This document shows, one piece after another, positions 46,372 through 58,909 of a stretch of DNA of 64,000 nt. The notes beneath the pieces are model-generated. The model was not told the origin of the DNA. It saw only the letters and a list, made by a program, of their open reading frames with translations, and did not search any database. The translations under genes and the position numbers were made by a program. Within the stretch, counting starts at the first letter, position 1, and the number at the start of each line of letters is the position of its first letter. Source of the stretch: Earliella scabrosa. Lineage: Eukaryota; Basidiomycota; Agaricomycetes; Polyporales; Polyporaceae. The stretch lies in the NCBI GenBank assembly GCA_022605405.1, contig JABYQQ010000017.1, forward strand, positions 496,001-560,000. The letters are read 5' to 3'.

Positions 46372-47876
46372 GTCCAAGTGCGGTTAGTGCCTGGGAACGA
46401 AACTGGTCAGTCAGACAAAAGTGGCACGAGGCCCCTTAGGCTGGGTGGGATAGCAAACCTACGCAATTCCAAGTGGTCTCCTTCGAAGAGTAATGACTAG
46501 CCAGCAGTTGGCTTGCAAGACAGGTAGGGCGCTCTAGATCAAGAAGGAGCTGGTGTGAGTATCGCAAATCAGGCTGTACTCGGTGACCAGGACAACGGTA
46601 CAGCCATCTGCCAGAGTCGTACTACGCGTGAACCTATGCATGCGCAGGGCTTAGTCATCCAGGGAAAGCGTCACATTCCAGACGACGCGTGGTAATGTTC
46701 GTAAACGTTGAATCATCGACTACTTACTACGGCATTATCCAAGATTGAAGTTTGAACTCTTGCTCGAAGGCATTGGTCGGACTCATCTGGCAAGAAACGA
46801 GGACACTTCATGGATACTGTTGAGCCAGGAGCACTAACGACAGAATGTCCTCATACGAGCAGTGTCAGCGAGCAATACAACTGTTGCGATGTCGGGTCAC
46901 AATGTCGGCGAGAGGCAGGCGAGAGGAGAGGATGAGATGAGTACTAGCGACAGCACCGGCAGATCGGATCGAGTCCCACTCATCCCGTAAGAACCCGACG
47001 GCGCTTGCAGAGACCACGTCGTGTGCTTCTGGCATCAGCGTTCAGATTCAAGACCATTCACTCTTGCTTTACCGTGAATAAGGCGACCGTAGTGTTCCTG
47101 AACTACCGCGATCGTACGCCAGGTATCCGAACCTACGCCGGTGTTGGTCAGTCTTCGTTGTGAGCCTTATCGAGTCGGCCGCTCGGACCGAGTCCGGAGC
47201 ACCGCCCGAGGGCGCTTGTGCCGAAAGGGACTCTTTCCACCGTCACCAAGTCAGTTCACTAGTAGTAGGACACCTGAGGACACCCGACTGAGGCAGCAAA
47301 TGTTTCTGAATTAACAGCGTAACTCACAAGACTTGGAGCATCTCTGGCTCACCCGCCCGTGTCTCCACGCAACAAGGTGAGCCTAGTTGGGCGATGAGGA
47401 ATGATGCATGACCGGGACTGTGCTAAGATCGCTGAATCTCAAAGTGTAGACAGGACCTGGATCACTTCGTTGTGCAGTGCATATTCCTGGCTGTATCAGA
47501 ATCCATGTCCACGGATAATTGCTCATATGACCGTGACGTCCTGCGGACTGTATCAACTTTACTGCGAGGCTGCTTCATGTAACCACATGCGCATTCTATC
47601 GTAGCTCGGTGAGGTGATGGACCCATCCAACGCTTTGTCAGTTCTTTCAGTTGCTGACAAACTGAATATCTCCTTGTTCTCCTAGGCTGCACTCTTTCAC
47701 GGCCAGTCTGCCCGCGACGTGGGCAACATATTTGCATGGCCAACCTTCTGCTATATCCGATCAGCCCTATGGGGGGTGGTTACTCAATGTCCGGGAACGT
47801 CGGCCACTGAAGAATCCTATTGGGTTCCACCTCCAACTAGTACTTTGTGGCGAGCGGGGTAACACATGGGTAGGAG
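46372..47876. other. Region without a supportable gene between HET gene and MDR relic
   Basis: No trace of the missing 5' exons of the third MDR copy was found here, so that copy was truncated when duplicated or moved. Only short open frames occur. Confidence 0.45.
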
Positions 47877-48898
47877 AAGCTCTCATGGTCTGTATACCTG
47901 GGTGTGTGCGGCATGCCAGGTACGCGGACTCGCCATCTAGTGACTACTTGCTGGAGCCACATGTGTGCTCATATCCGGACAGGACAAACTGCGCACCACG
48001 CATGGATGGAGTTTGCGCACGCCGCCAAGTCTGTAAGCCCTCCCATTCCCATGTCTTTGTCAACGTACTCAATGCTGCTCTTGACGGAAATAGGGCGACG
48101 TAGTCTTTGTCACTGCTGCTGCCGGTACGTGCCTCCTTTATAGCGCGTTGTATCCCGGCATCTATGCTCATGACCAACCTGCAGGTTCTGTTGGATCGTA
48201 AGTGCACCAAGTACCCTGCTCACGACTATCCTTTGTATCCTTTCCCCTTGATTCGTTGTCCTACGCAGTACCGTCGTCCAGATCGCCAAGGCTGAAGGTC
48301 TCAAAGTGATAGCGTCTGCCGGGTCGGAAGATAAGGTCCAGTTCCTGCGCGAGATCGGCGCGGACGTCGCGTTCAACTAAAAGACGACCAAGACGGCTGA
48401 AGTCCTCGAGAAGGAGGGGCCTATCAATATGTCAGTGGTCTTTCGCTATCTTATGCTACTGTCTGAGTAGGGTTATATCTGCAGCTACTGGGACAACGTC
48501 GGGGGTGAGTCCCTCGAGGCCGCGCTCGAATATTCCGCGCAGAAGGCGCACTTCATCGTATGTCCCACTTGGCGATAGCACAGTCTCCATGTCCATGCCC
48601 TTTCGTTCGTCAGATCTGCGGGAGCATCTCAAACTACAACACCAAGGAGCCGTACAACGTCAAGAACCTGCAGCTGATCCTCTGGCGCGAGGTTACCTTA
48701 CACGGCTTCCTCGTGTTGTCGCTCGAGTCCAAGTACGCGGACGAGTTCTTCCGCACATTCCCTGCCCGCGTTGCAAGCGGTGAGATTAAGTATAAGGAGC
48801 ACCGCGTGGAAGGACTGGAGCATGCGGGCCAGGCGATCTTTGATGTGCAGAGCGGAAAGAATACAGGGAAGATGGTGGTCGTGGTGGCTAACGAGTGA
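47877..48898 (+). pseudogene. 5'-truncated MDR reductase copy C with nonsense codon
   Basis: Homology to copies A and B starts abruptly at ~47877 (SVYLGVCGMPG exon) and continues through the remaining introns to TGA 48898. The first ~130 codons are missing. In the cofactor-binding region the Tyr codon of FNYKTTKT has become TAA (FN*KTTKT, near 48378), so no full product is possible. Other exons remain readable: AAAGSVGS, YWDNVGGESLEAALEY, ICGSISNYN, and a last exon ending MVVVVANE. It is more similar to copy A than to B, including NVKNLQLILWRE. Little other decay suggests a recent event. Confidence 0.85.
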
Positions 48899-49375
48899 TA
48901 GATTTTCTACCTGGTAGACCCTGGAGGGCCAACGATTCACTGGACCATGTCAAACGTAGTTCTGACCACTCTCGGCGGTAACGATTTCAACGCAAATGCA
49001 CCCTTCTCGATCGGAGGGGAACGACTGAATACTGATTACTAATTAGCTCGAGCAACAACAAGCACGATATCTGAGTAACATTATACGCAGCAACTCGGTG
49101 TGCGTAGTCCCCATTCTCCTTCGCGGCCGAAACTTCCTGCTTCTTCCGTCTCCCGACGGTCAACCAGTGGCCCATTCCAGATGCGTGGTCTCCGGACTGG
49201 AGGGTGCACCGATCGCGCCTCCACCAGATTCATGGGAGACTCTAGAACGATTCCCGCCTGAAGGACCGCTCCATGTCTATGAGTCTTGACTGAGGCGCAG
49301 CGGCGACGAAGCCTTCTATAGTCACGGTGGAACGAATGGGACAGTCGAGGAAGATACGGGTGCGACGAGCCTCCG

Positions 49376-52017
49376 CTAGTACCAGCCCTCATCTCGGTCA
49401 ATCTTGCGACGCTTATTTCGTGGTGCGTCCTCCTCACTGGAAGGGGGCTCGCAGGAGAGCATGTACTCGACGCGCATCTCGGAGGCATCACTGGCGACCG
49501 ACTCGTCGCTCCAGTCGCTCTGGGGACGGTCGTCAGGGTGGTACTCCGCAATGAGTTTCGAGCCGGCGAATGTAGGTGGGATGAAACCCATGGTGTTGGT
49601 TCTGAGCTCCGAGAGCACGTACGGCAGCGCGGCGTCGTTATCTGGCCAGTCGTTCCTCTGGAGTGCAATCTCGAAAGGCGCAAGGAAGGTATCGTAGTTG
49701 ATCCCGTTTAGGTGCTTCGTTGCGTTCTCCAGCATTTCCGCCACCTCGCGGATGAGGTCAGTCAGCGGGGCGTTGCCTTTGATGGAGAAGTCGAAGACAT
49801 CGGAGTCAAGCCAGCTTTCCTTCGCTCCGGCCGCCGCTGACTGATTGTTGTCCGGGAATATTATGGCGTATAGTTTCTTGCCGTGCGGACTATCGTACGC
49901 AACATGCCGCAGCACCACCCACAGTAGCACCCAGTAGAACGATTCTAGATCGTGGCGTATGGTGTGTGAGGTTCTCCTGCTTGTGAGTAGTCCCCGGGCT
50001 AGGAAGAAGTACGTGCCCTAATAATGAGAACATTAGCAAGGGGTAAAGCACGCGCATTATGTGACACCTACCGTCCGGTTCATGAGAGTGCCTGCGTCGG
50101 CCTCAGCGACAAGCCGTTGTGCCAATTCTGCAGCACTCATGTTGGTGAGCTGTGCATCCGGAATGTCTCGACTCATTGAAGAATAGTCGAAGTCGTGCAC
50201 GAAGCCCTCAAAGCGTGGTTTGCTGTCCAGATCGTAATCGCCGACGATCAGAATATTGCCCATGCTGACGTCTCGGTGTAGGACTCCAGCCCTAGTCATG
50301 GCGAGGCGATGACCTGTCACGAAGAGACACGAAGACAATCAAGCTCGGGGGTTCTGAGAGACTGGAACTTGAAGGTGACTCACCCTTGATCGCATCCCGC
50401 ATGGCCGTCACTAGCTCCTTGGTTGAGTGGAATTGAGTCAAAGGTCGACCCACGACGTCGACTACAAATCGCATGTGGCTTCGCTCATGGTGCCAGTGAT
50501 CCGGTCCGCGAGCCAGCCTCCATGTGAATGTCTGGTGCATTGGACGGCGCACCGGAGCATTGGGGGTACTTGTAGTGGTGGAAAGCAAGCGAGGGATTGG
50601 ACCATGTGTAGTTGCGCTGGACTCTGAGAGTCGGGTCTTGTGTACATCGGAAGTGAGGGCACTTCGCGGAGTAGACGCGCCGTAGAGCGCGTGTTCCCAC
50701 TGTCGTGCCTCGCGCTCCCCCAGATCGCCGCCGCCCAGGAGTGATGGAAGGCCGAATTTCTCCTCCTCAGGTATGACCGCCAGTCTATCGTAGAAGTCAC
50801 GTTCCGAACGACGAGCAAGTTGGTGCCACGCCTCCTTGATGATGCGCAGCTTGAGGTCTGCTGGTTGCGGGTCGTCGACCAGGTGGCCACGGTTAATCCA
50901 CTGACGGGTGTCGCGGACTGCGAGCCAGACCGTGGTTGCGCGCGAGAACAAGCGACCATTCACGTCGAGAGCCTTGAGCATGATGTAGGCCTTGTGTTCT
51001 TCCTGCCCAGTCCCGTCGTCGTCGTGGACTTCGGCCCATCGAGCCTCAGCCATGACCAAGTCATCGGCCTTGGCACCAATACGGGTGAGACGCTCCTTGA
51101 GCCACGCCTCGTCGTTGTCGGTCAAGCGACGAATGGTGGGGTCGCATCCAACCGTGAGCCCGCCCTCGCATGGGTTGACGAAGTTCCACAGGAAATGCTG
51201 GAGAATCTTGAGATGCGCAGGATTCCTGAGGTAGAGACGTTCACAGGCGACGGCAGCAGAGTGGTCGAATCGTATGATGCGGAACACATCGCCATACACG
51301 ACAATGACGAACCCGGCGAGCAAGCCATGAGCATGCATGAGGCAGCGCGCGTTGATCGCTAGCTGAAGCAATGTGTTGCACTGTGTGGGACCTGTCATGT
51401 TGAAAGGGTCGTCTTCACGCGTCGCCTTGACTTCCAAAATCATGGACATGTGGGACCAGTCAGGCGACTCAGGTAGAGAAGCCAAAGTTTTGCCGGGGAA
51501 TGTAACACCAAGGCTAATGTTTGTAGTACTGTGCTTCTTCGCGAATGCCGAGAAGGGGAATTGCTGCTGATATTTGTGGCAATCGAAGAACACAGGTCGC
51601 TTGTCGGCTCCAAAACCGCTAACCAGGATGTTCAAGCCTTTAAGCTGTGGTATGGACATATCAGTAGGGAGTGAGCAGTTTCACTAGAATCACGTACAAG
51701 ACTGGGATAGCCTTCTGGCTCCTTACCCGGAATTGGCTTCCAATCCGCGAAGATGTCCCCGGGGATGTCATGGGTGAGAGGATATGAGGTACTGGAGGGA
51801 ACATACTTCATCAAAAATTCGTAACAGTTCTCCTTGCAGATGTGGATTTTCCGATGAAGTTCGCACTGCCATGCCGTCTCAGCCTGAGCTCTGAGAGCTT
51901 GACAGGTCACTATCGGAGGGATTGTTGATTTTCACTGGCAGAGCTATGGAAGCTACACATACCTGAGTCATGTGGGTTCAAAAGAAGATGAACAATGTCT
52001 CCCGTTGATATGCTCAT
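49376..52017 (-). CDS. FunK1 fungal-type protein kinase, copy 1
   Basis: Exons 52017-51963, 51909-51698, 51644-50384, 50313-50072 and 50017-49376 join in frame to ~803 residues. FunK1 is a divergent kinase family expanded in mushroom-forming fungi. Seen here: the N-terminal block with NISLGVTFPGK and INARCLMHAHGLL; the hinge-like RFVVDVVGRPLTQF; GVLHRDVSMGNILI with catalytic Asp and Asn; HDFDYSS in place of DFG; and FYWVLLWVVLRHVAYDSPHGK in the C-lobe. The tail ends in a basic KRRK stretch, a possible nuclear signal. Key catalytic residues are kept, so activity is plausible. Substrates are unknown; the family has been linked to multicellular development. Tandem with copies 2 and 3 on the same strand. 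Confidence 0.9.
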
Positions 52018-52693
52018 GTTTGGACGATCTGTCTAGCTGCGGCTGGTCAGGTAAAGGCCGTAGTGGTTGGGAGGGATGATGGTGCAGGATTCAAGCGCTG
52101 ATGTTCAACATCACTGGAAAGCCACGCGTGATAATGATAAGATTAGGATAGCTGTAGTGGCCATCTCCGTCAGCCTCAATCTACCAGTCCAAGCAATCGC
52201 TTCCATACCTCACATCTTGCTGGCAGACTCGTCGTGTGACCAACTTATGTATATCCGGTTGGGCTCGAGTTAGACTAGAACAAGTCGGGCCAAGCCTGCG
52301 CACATGTACATCCCCTCATGTCACAAATCGGGACCTCCCAACAGAGCACAAGAGCCTGGCAAGTGACGTTCTGTTTTATGGCATGATGAGTTGTCCTCAA
52401 TTCAACAGTTGAAGCTTAAGGCTTCGAAGTCAAGGCGCTCTCTAAGTATTTGACGCGCAATGAAGTCAAATCTCGGACCGCCCGGCCCGCCTATACCATG
52501 TCTACATGTTGGGACAAGTTCGCCTCATCCACTCCCATCGAAGGGCGATGGTCAGTACTTCCAGAAGAATGGCATAGAAGAGCGGGAAGCAGTGATTTGG
52601 GAGGATAACACGATATACAACAAAAGCAACACGACGCATACAGCAAAGATAAGTTAGAGTCTAGACCACAGACTGCAGCTCGCCGCTTTCCGA
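52018..52693. other. Spacer between FunK1 copies 1 and 2
   Basis: Probably the promoter of copy 1 and the 3' flank of copy 2; no gene seen. Confidence 0.45.
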
Positions 52694-55600
52694 TCACCGT
52701 GTGCGTGGAGGGCGATCCACCCCACTCTCCGGACGAAGCGTCCCACTTCCTCCGCCGCGTCGATGGTGGTTCAGCATCGTCCCACTGCTAGCGCGTGACC
52801 CTCGTACCGGCGTCCTCGGAAGTGCTGGAACACCGTCACTGGATCTCACTGGAGCCTTGAAGCGGGTGCCACTTGCAGGTCCAGCCCAAGCCTCCAGGTC
52901 GGACTGAGATGCAATTGCAATGATATCCTCCAGCTCGACACTTGTGCAAGAGCTCGGGAAGGATGGGGCGGCCGAGGAGGAGCTAGCAGCGGACAGTTGC
53001 GACGAAGCCCCGGTGCCATTGCTTCTCGCCGATCCCAGGCTTGGGGAAGATGTATTCGTCCTCCTGCGCTTGGAACGCGGTTCGTGGTCATGGTTATGGT
53101 CGTCATTGTCGTTGTCCCCGTCGTCGTCGTCCATAGGTTCTCCGAGCAGCATGAACTCGACCCGCTGCTCCGAAGCGTCGCTCGCGATGGACTCGTCGTC
53201 GTCGAAATCCCCCTGGGGCTGATCATCGGGGTGATACTCCATTGTCTTGCGTTTGGACCCTGCGAGCGGGGGTGGGATAGGGTGAATCCAGCCCATCATA
53301 GCGGTCCTGAGCTCCGGGAGTTTGTATGGCAAAGCCGCGTCGTTCTCTGGCCAGTCGTTTCGCGAGAGTGCTTCATCGAAGGGGGCGAGGAACATATCGT
53401 AGTCGAGCGTGATGGTGCCTCGGTGCTCCTTCCACAGTAGAGCTCCCAAGGAACGTACAAGCTCTGCGAGAGGAGCGTTTCCGGGAATCGAGAAATCTTG
53501 CACAAGTTTCCCTAACCACTTCAACTTGTTGCCGCTAGCACTGCCGGTGTCGGTGTTGGGAAACACTGAAGCGCACAGCTTGTCCCCTAGCGGATGATTG
53601 TAGGCGACGTGACGAACCACGACCCACACAAGAACCCAGTAGAAGGATTGCAAGTCGTGACAAATTGCGTGGTGCAAGTCGATTCCCAGCAGGAGGTCGA
53701 TTGCCATGAAGTAGTATGTCCCCTGGATGGAGTATGAGTGAAAGGAAAAGACATGTATGACACGGATACACATACCGTGCGCTCTTTCAGTGCACCCCCG
53801 TCTGCCTCGGCGACGAGCCGTTGCGCTAACTCGGCAGCATCCAAACCATCGAGACCAGTGCTCGGTACCTCGCGGCTGATTGACGAGTAATCGAAGTCGT
53901 GCAAGAATCCGTCAAACCGAGCATCGGTGTCTGGAGCAGGATCATCAACGATGAGAATATTGCCCACACTGACATCACGATGTAGCACCCCGCCTCTAGT
54001 CATGGCGAGATGGTGGCCTGTAGAGGGAATATGTCAGATGGATGTACCAGTCCCTCATGAGCGCAGCACGCACCTTTAATCGCATCTCGAATAGCTGTTG
54101 CAAGTTCCTTCGTCGAGCGGAAACGGGTCAAAGGTCGCCCGACAACGTTGACAACAAATCGCATATGGCTTCGCTCTCGGTGCCAATGTTCCGGACCTCG
54201 CGCGAGTCGCCAGGAGAAAGTCTGCTGCATCGGGCGGTGTGCCGGTGCGTTTGCTCTGCTGGTGGTGGAATGGAGGGAACGAGGGAGGGGACCGTGCGTG
54301 GTCTCACTCGTGTTCGATAGTCGGGACTGATGGGCCGCGGGGTCAAGCGCGTCTCGCGACGTAGAGGAACCGTATAGAGCTTGTTCCCACTGTCGTATCT
54401 CACGCTCCCCGAGGTCTCCGCCCGCCACCAGAGAGGGTAGCCCGATCTTCTCCTCGTCTGGAATGACAGCCAGCCTTCCATAGAAGTCGCGCTCTGGACG
54501 CCGGACGATCTGGTGCCATGCCTCCTTGATGATGCGCAGCTTGAGATCGCCTGGCTGTGGGTCGTTGACGAGGCGGCCATCTACCCACCGACGGGTGTCA
54601 CGAATAGCGAGCCATACAGTCGTCGCGCGCGAGAACAGTCGCCCGTTCACATCGAGAGCTTTGATCATGATGTATGGCTTGGCTTCGGCTGAAACGTCGT
54701 CGTCGTCATAGACTTCTGCCCAACGGGCCTCGCGGAGGACGAATCCGTCGACCTGGGCCCCGATAAGAGCAAGGCGTTGGCGCAGCCATACCGCGTCGTG
54801 GTTGGTTAACTTGCGGATGGTGGGGTCACATCCGACGAAGAGTCCGCCGTCGCATGGGTTCACAAAGTTCCAGAAGAAGCGCTTGATGAGCTTGAGGTGT
54901 GACGGATTCTTGATGCAGAGGCGCCGAGAGACGACGGCGCATGAGTGGTCGAACCGTGCAATTCGAAGAACTTCTCCATAGACTCCAAAGACGAAGACCG
55001 AGAGGAGTCCATGAGCATGCATAAGGCAGCGCGCGTTAATCGCTAGCTGTACCAAGGTGTTGCAATGCTGGAGACCATTCTTGTTGAAGGGATCGTCCGC
55101 ACTTGTTGCCTTGCCTTCCATGATCATTGACAGATGAAACCAGTTCGGCTGGGCTGGTAACGAGCTGAGCCCGACGCCAGGGAGAGTAGCGCCTATATCA
55201 GGATAGGACGTGCCGTGGTTCTTGACGAATGCGGAAAAGGGAAACCGTTGGGGATGTTGATGACAGTCGAAGAAGGTAGGACGCTTGTGCGGTTCAAAAC
55301 TACTGACGAGGGTATTGAATCCCTTGAGCTGAAATTACGAGGTGGTGTTAGAGAGCAAGATGTAGTTATCGATGCCTAACCACGCACCAAATGAGGGTAG
55401 CTATCCAACTCCTTTCCCGGCTCTGGCGTCCAACCAGCAAACAGGTCGTCTCCGGGGATATCAGTGTCGTAGGTGCAAGGGTAGGGGGTGTTGGAGGGGA
55501 CATATTTCTTGAGGTATTCCGTGAAGTCGTCCCGACTCACATGCACACGGTGCTGGAGCTCACGCCGCCATGCCTCTTCAGCTCTAGCTTTGAGGGTGTC

Positions 55601-55720
55601 TTGAATAGTAGTGGGATCGTTAGGCGACTTTTTGGCTAGAGGGGTGGGTTGAAGGCAACTCATACCTGAGCTGTATGGGCCCAAGAGACAGGGAGCAATG
55701 GCGCCCGTTGAGATGGTCAT
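52694..55720 (-). CDS. FunK1 fungal-type protein kinase, copy 2
   Basis: Exons 55720-55666, 55599-55388, 55328-54074, 54017-53776 and 53722-52694 give ~930 residues. Exons 1, 2 and 4 have exactly the same lengths as in copy 1 (55, 212 and 242 nt), direct evidence of tandem duplication. Kinase landmarks: RFVVNVVGRPLTRF, GVLHRDVSVGNILIV, HDFDYSS and FYWVLVWVVVRHVAY. The C-terminal exon is ~390 nt longer than in copy 1 and adds an acidic run (MDDDDGDNDNDDHNHD) and a Ser/Pro-rich basic tail. Catalytic residues are intact. The two copies are clearly diverged, so the duplication is not recent. Confidence 0.9.
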
Positions 55721-56773
55721 TTTATAGGTATCGAGGTGCCTGTCTTTGGAAGGGAGGGAAGTGGTTGGGAGGAACAATGGTGTGGATACTAAGCGCCGAT
55801 GTTGGAATTGGAGAGGCCGCGTGTCGCGAGCTGTAGCACGGCCTTCCACGTGAGCCTCAATCACAACCGGTCTATGCAACCGCTTCTAACTCACTAGATC
55901 CTTCCGTGACCCCGGAGGCAGGCTGCAGCCGGTGGCGACAGTGGTAGACTGTCCGATGAAATCCTTCAGTAATCTGCAAAAAGAGCACAATCCTGAATGT
56001 GGGTAAAGCGTAGACAACGGAGAACAATAACATACTAATCGCTGCAGGCGGACAACACTCACAAAATCTAGTAGCCGTCAAAGCTCCGCGCCAGAGTGTG
56101 GCCCGCAGTGGCACAGGCCAAAAGTGCCGAGTGCCTGGATGTAGTACTGTCAACTGCCAAGAAGGTAATCAAGCGGGCTTTGGGGCCCGCGTCAAGTGTG
56201 CTAGAGCCCTCGCTTCGCGTGAAGCAGAGCTAGCTCCGAGCCAGCGCGACTCTGTCAGAGGAAGCTGCATTATAATGCATTTGGTCAACAAAAGGCTTTG
56301 AAGTGTAATCGGGTAGAATGAGCACCCACACGTCCACGCAAGCGCTGGGTAATACCACTTGAGGAGCGTATTGCGCACGTCAAGACAGGAAGGAAGATAC
56401 GGGTCGAGCTCGCGAGCGTCGTCACTGTATCCGCACAGCACGGCGCTTGCCGAAGTTCAACATGGGACGCTTTGATAGGCGCCCGCCGGCTCGGCCAGCC
56501 CAAGCCGTATCTTAACCACTTGTAATCTTTCCTACACGTGACATCTATGCGAAACGCGAAGGTCCTGTAGGACAGGTTGCCATTTGACAGATACCACGCA
56601 GATTGAAGTCTACGGTAGCGAGAAGTAGTATGTGACAAGATAGTGTAGTACTACGGAGCCTGGAGCACTGAGAGCGCTTAACATTGTAGGACAACTAAAG
56701 AGTGGTCTCTAATATTAATCAGATCGCCGCCACGCCAGCCCGCCATCACTGACTTACGTAGGATAACGCGGAG
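55721..56773. other. Region without a supportable gene between FunK1 copies 2 and 3
   Basis: Short open frames only; no missing FunK1 exons recognised here. Confidence 0.45.
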
Positions 56774-58562
56774 CTAGCACAGCTGCGGGCAATCTACGTC
56801 GTGATCAACCTTTGCTTTCTTCCACCGACTGTGCGTGGGCGTCGGCGATGTGGGCGACTCGTCCTCGGGATCTTCTTCGCCAACGCCAATTGCATCGAGA
56901 TACGACCGCTTTTTCGAGTGTAAAACCTGGTTCTCCAAGCCACAGCCCCAGTGTTGGACAGGCCACCGGAGCTCCTCAGTGGTGATAAGATGTGGTGCTT
57001 GCTCCGGAGGCACGTCCACCGGCGGTGCAACGACAGATTCTTGCGCATCGGGATCCAGGACGATCCACGGCACATGGTCCTTCTCCGGCCAGTCGTTCTG
57101 TTCCAGGGCTCGGTCGAAGAGAGGAAGCATCTTCTCATAGGTGAGCTTCGACTTCCCCTTCCCGTAGACTTGAGCACTGACAAGGCACCGCAGTTCGCGC
57201 ATCAAGTCCGTAAGCGGCTCGTTCTCGTAGATGATGAGGTCTTTGTTGAGGGATTTGGGTTCGTCGGCATCATCGTCTGCTCCGTCTCCGTTTCCTTCGT
57301 CGTCGGAAGCATTCACCAAGCCGTCGGAGAACACCTCATGGAGCCACTGCATTTTTACCCCGCAAGCCTCCCAATCGTCTCCGGACTTGAAGATACTCGA
57401 GCAAAACTCTCGTCCAAGGCTGTGCGTTGTGTGGTGGAGCGCAACCCAGAGGAGAACCCAATATAACGATTCGAGGTCGTGATGGACTCGGTGCTTGGCC
57501 TTCAAGGCCTTCTTCAGAAGCGCGCATGCGGTGAAGTAGTGAGTAACCTGCCAATGATCAGAATGTTATTATTCAATGCACTGCTTTGCAGAATGTTCAT
57601 CGACTTACCGTGCGCTCCTTGTGGCTGTTGACTCCGATTCCAATGACAGGCTGGGGAACATCACTGAGAGGTGCCGCTATCATCGAACTGTAGTTGAAGT
57701 CATGAATGAACCCAGTGAACGGCGCCTTTATAAGATCATTGGTGATCAAGATGTTCCCGATGCTGAGATTCCGGTGGAGAACACCCGCTTTCTCCCACAT
57801 CAGTCTATGTCCTGCAAAAGTAGTGAGCGGAGAAGTAAGCGCGAGGATTCCGTACGACGTACCAATGATCGCGTCTCGAAAAGCACGCACAAGCTCCCTC
57901 GTGTCCCTGAACTCCGTGATAGGGCGTCCCACCTCATCAACGACAAATCGTATTTTACTGCGTTCCCGGAAGGTCTCGTTGTAGCCACATGCAACAGCCC
58001 ACGAGAATGTCTGATGTCGTGAATAGGGAAGCTGGGGGGTAGGGCAAGGAGCGGGAGGAGCGGTGGGTGTTGTCGCCGGATCCTGTGGCGTCACGAGAGT
58101 ACACTCTGTCGGAGTGGGCAGATTTGGCGGCGGAAATGGAACTTGAGAAAAGGGAGCGTCCGGGGTAGGAGGGATATGGAGGTGACGTTGGTCGTTCGTG
58201 GTACCAGAGTTCAATGAAGTCATCTCCCAGTCTCGTGCATCCATAACTCCGAGGTCTGCGCCAGTCATAGACCTTGAGAGAACATCTCGCCGAGTCTCAG
58301 GAATGTAGCGTTGGAGCCGTTGATACGTCGATTCCTGGGGCCACTCCTTCATAATCCGAGGCTCGACTTGCTCAGGAGATAGGTGGTTGCCGTCCTTCGC
58401 GTAGGCAAGCGTATCCCTAAACGCACGCCATACGCATGTTCTCCGTGCGATACAGCTGCCATCGAGGTTGATCAACCTGTAGGGGATACAGGATTTCGTC
58501 CTACCCTTCCGCTCGTCGTACACTTCGAGTTGCACGCGATGGGCTTTCTCGACTAGGTCCAT
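56774..58562 (-). CDS. FunK1-like protein, copy 3, N-terminally short and lacking catalytic Asp
   Basis: Exons from ~58562 (Met of MDLVEKAHRVQLEV) to 57863, then 57811-57609 and 57547-56774, are in frame. Compared with copies 1 and 2 the first ~240 residues are absent; upstream DNA (58563-58800) shows no matching sequence. FunK1 landmarks remain: HQTFSWAVACGYNE, RFVVDEVGRPITEF and LYWVLLWVALHHTTHS. In the catalytic loop, however, copies 1 and 2 read HRDVSxGN while this one reads LHRNLSIGNIL, with Asn replacing the catalytic Asp, and HDFDYSS has become HDFNYSS. It is therefore probably a pseudokinase, or a decaying gene whose frame happens to be open. The C-terminus has an acidic insert and a basic KKAK motif. 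Confidence 0.75.
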
Positions 58563-58909
58563 CGGCTGGTTAGAGTGAGTAAGTACACTGGATACCACAG
58601 TAAAGCCTCCGGTAAGCTATGTCTGTCGGCGGGCAAAAGAACGACGCGAGTTGCAGTTGGTGGTCAGGGAGAACAATGGAAGTCATGTAAGCGCCCAAAG
58701 ATGCGACGAGCATGTTGCCGAGCGATGACGTACCATATTCGTCCCAATTTCTCCTCAACACCGGCACGCCTTCAAGCCTCATCTTGCACCACATAGCGCT
58801 GGACTCCAGTTCAGTCTGTCACAAGTTGAACGGGAAGTGTGCGTTTGATCCTAGGAAAGTTCAAGCAAGATTACACGTACTCCCACAACAGTCAGGAACT
58901 ACGACACAG

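Noticed and set aside
46377..46377. Upstream in-frame TTG as start of the HET-domain protein
   Set aside because: A eukaryotic start at TTG is unlikely, and ATG 46371 lies two codons downstream.
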